Origin: Anaerolineales bacterium UBA3071
Lineage (GTDB): Bacteria > Chloroflexota > Anaerolineae > UBA3071
Direction of reading: 5' to 3'
NCBI GenBank assembly: GCA_002366755.1
Contig: DFBV01000004.1
Span: 1 to 13,697, forward strand
Length of the DNA stretch: 13,697 bases
Shown here: positions 13,143 through 13,697 of the stretch, piece after piece
Numbering within the stretch: the stretch's first letter is position 1
Layout: each line of letters opens with the position of its first letter
Notes under the pieces: generated by a model
The model's input: the letters and a program-made list of their open reading frames with translations, nothing else
The model's database searches: none
What the model was told of the DNA's origin: nothing
Program-made: the position numbers and the translations under genes

Positions 13143-13697
13143 GAAGCAGAAGGAGATCCTGCAACAGATCGGCCTCCAGGCCTTTCTTCTTCTGGTGGTC
13201 ACCGGGGCAGTCATGTTCCCGATCATGTGGGTGGTTTCTCTGGCCCTGGACCCGCGCAACATCGACAAGCCGCTGGAACTGCGGCTGATTCCGCCAGGGG
13301 CGTCGCTGGATGCCTTTCGCCGGGTCTTGTTGGAGCCGTACGGGCTTCTCTGTAAGAACCCCACTGACCCTTCCTCCTGCATGACCTTTGCGCTGCTGCT
13401 CAAGAACAGTCTGATCGTGGCCCTGGGCACAGCGTTGATCGTAGTGCTGCTGGGTGCTACCGCAGCCTACGCCTTCTCCCGCTTCCGCTTCATCGGTCGG
13501 GAGTCGGGCATGTTGATGTTCATCGTCCTGCTGATGCTTCCTACCACGGCCACTCTGGCCACGCTGTTCGTCCTGCTCAGCCAGATCAAGATCGGCGGGG
13601 AGTCCCTGCGGTTGACGCATCCAGGCCTGATGCTGGCCTACGCCTCCAGCGCCTTGCCCTTTGCCGTCTGGAATCTGAAAGGCTACTTTGATACGGT
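13135..13697 (+). CDS. Sugar ABC transporter permease, MalG type (partial)
   Basis: The second channel subunit of the same importer, cut by the right edge after 187 complete codons of the roughly 280-300 expected. It starts at an ATG inside the last codons of the MalF-type gene, with GGAGG (13124-13128) 6 bases upstream. Visible are the short basic N-terminus (MSKKQKEILQQ), a first membrane segment (about 16-37), the conserved KNSLIVALGTAL and AAYAFSRFRF segments, and a following LPTTATLATLFVLL helix. The external loop is longer than usual and holds two cysteines (in GLLCKNP and PSSCMTF) that could pair. The EAA loop and C-terminus lie outside the window. No ATPase gene (MsmX or MalK type) is seen; it may lie downstream or elsewhere. 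Confidence 0.93.
   Translation, partial: MSKKQKEILQQIGLQAFLLLVVTGAVMFPIMWVVSLALDPRNIDKPLELRLIPPGASLDAFRRVLLEPYGLLCKNPTDPSSCMTFALLLKNSLIVALGTALIVVLLGATAAYAFSRFRFIGRESGMLMFIVLLMLPTTATLATLFVLLSQIKIGGESLRLTHPGLMLAYASSALPFAVWNLKGYFDT

Overview
The window looks like chromosomal DNA of a GC-rich bacterium, most likely a member of the Chloroflexota (Anaerolineae or Caldilineae type). The reasons are the DnaN and DUF951 sequences, the frequent TTG and GTG starts behind strong AGGAGG-like ribosome binding sites, a lipoprotein-anchored sugar-binding protein with a Pro/Glu/Lys-rich linker, and a heptamer repeat resembling those I associate with this phylum. The assignment is inferred from protein style; no rRNA or other phylogenetic marker is present.

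Left part (1-8465), all on the minus strand. In order of transcription the genes are ftsH (membrane AAA+ protease), a Gfo/Idh/MocA NAD(P)-dependent sugar dehydrogenase, dnaN (DNA polymerase sliding clamp), a short DUF951 protein, an MFS exporter, a NIF3-like dinuclear-metal protein, a GT4 glycosyltransferase, and the first codons of a further gene that runs off the left edge. ftsH and dnaN each have a good sigma-70-type promoter. A 12-bp stem followed by a T-rich tract lies between ftsH and the dehydrogenase. dnaN to the glycosyltransferase may be one transcription unit, although a degenerate heptamer repeat interrupts it between the DUF951 gene and the MFS gene.

Middle (8466-8657). This is a divergent promoter region that serves ftsH to the left and a DedA-family membrane protein to the right. 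A 15-bp inverted repeat sits on the ftsH -10 element.

Right part (8658-13697), all on the plus strand. dedA is followed by a carbohydrate ABC transporter operon of the CUT1 (MalEFG-like) type: a solute-binding lipoprotein, a MalF-type permease, and a MalG-type permease cut by the right edge. No ATPase gene is in view. The notable feature is the binding protein. It is 806 residues long and holds two complete solute-binding domains in tandem, about 84% identical by hand count, behind a single lipobox and linker. A 12-bp hairpin between this gene and the permeases probably sets the high binding-protein to permease ratio.

The tandem binding protein is the best candidate for something little described. 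Secondary points of interest are a possible attenuator upstream of the dehydrogenase, a block of sharply different codon use in the AAA+ core of ftsH, and the heptamer repeat that supplies the stop codon of the DUF951 gene.
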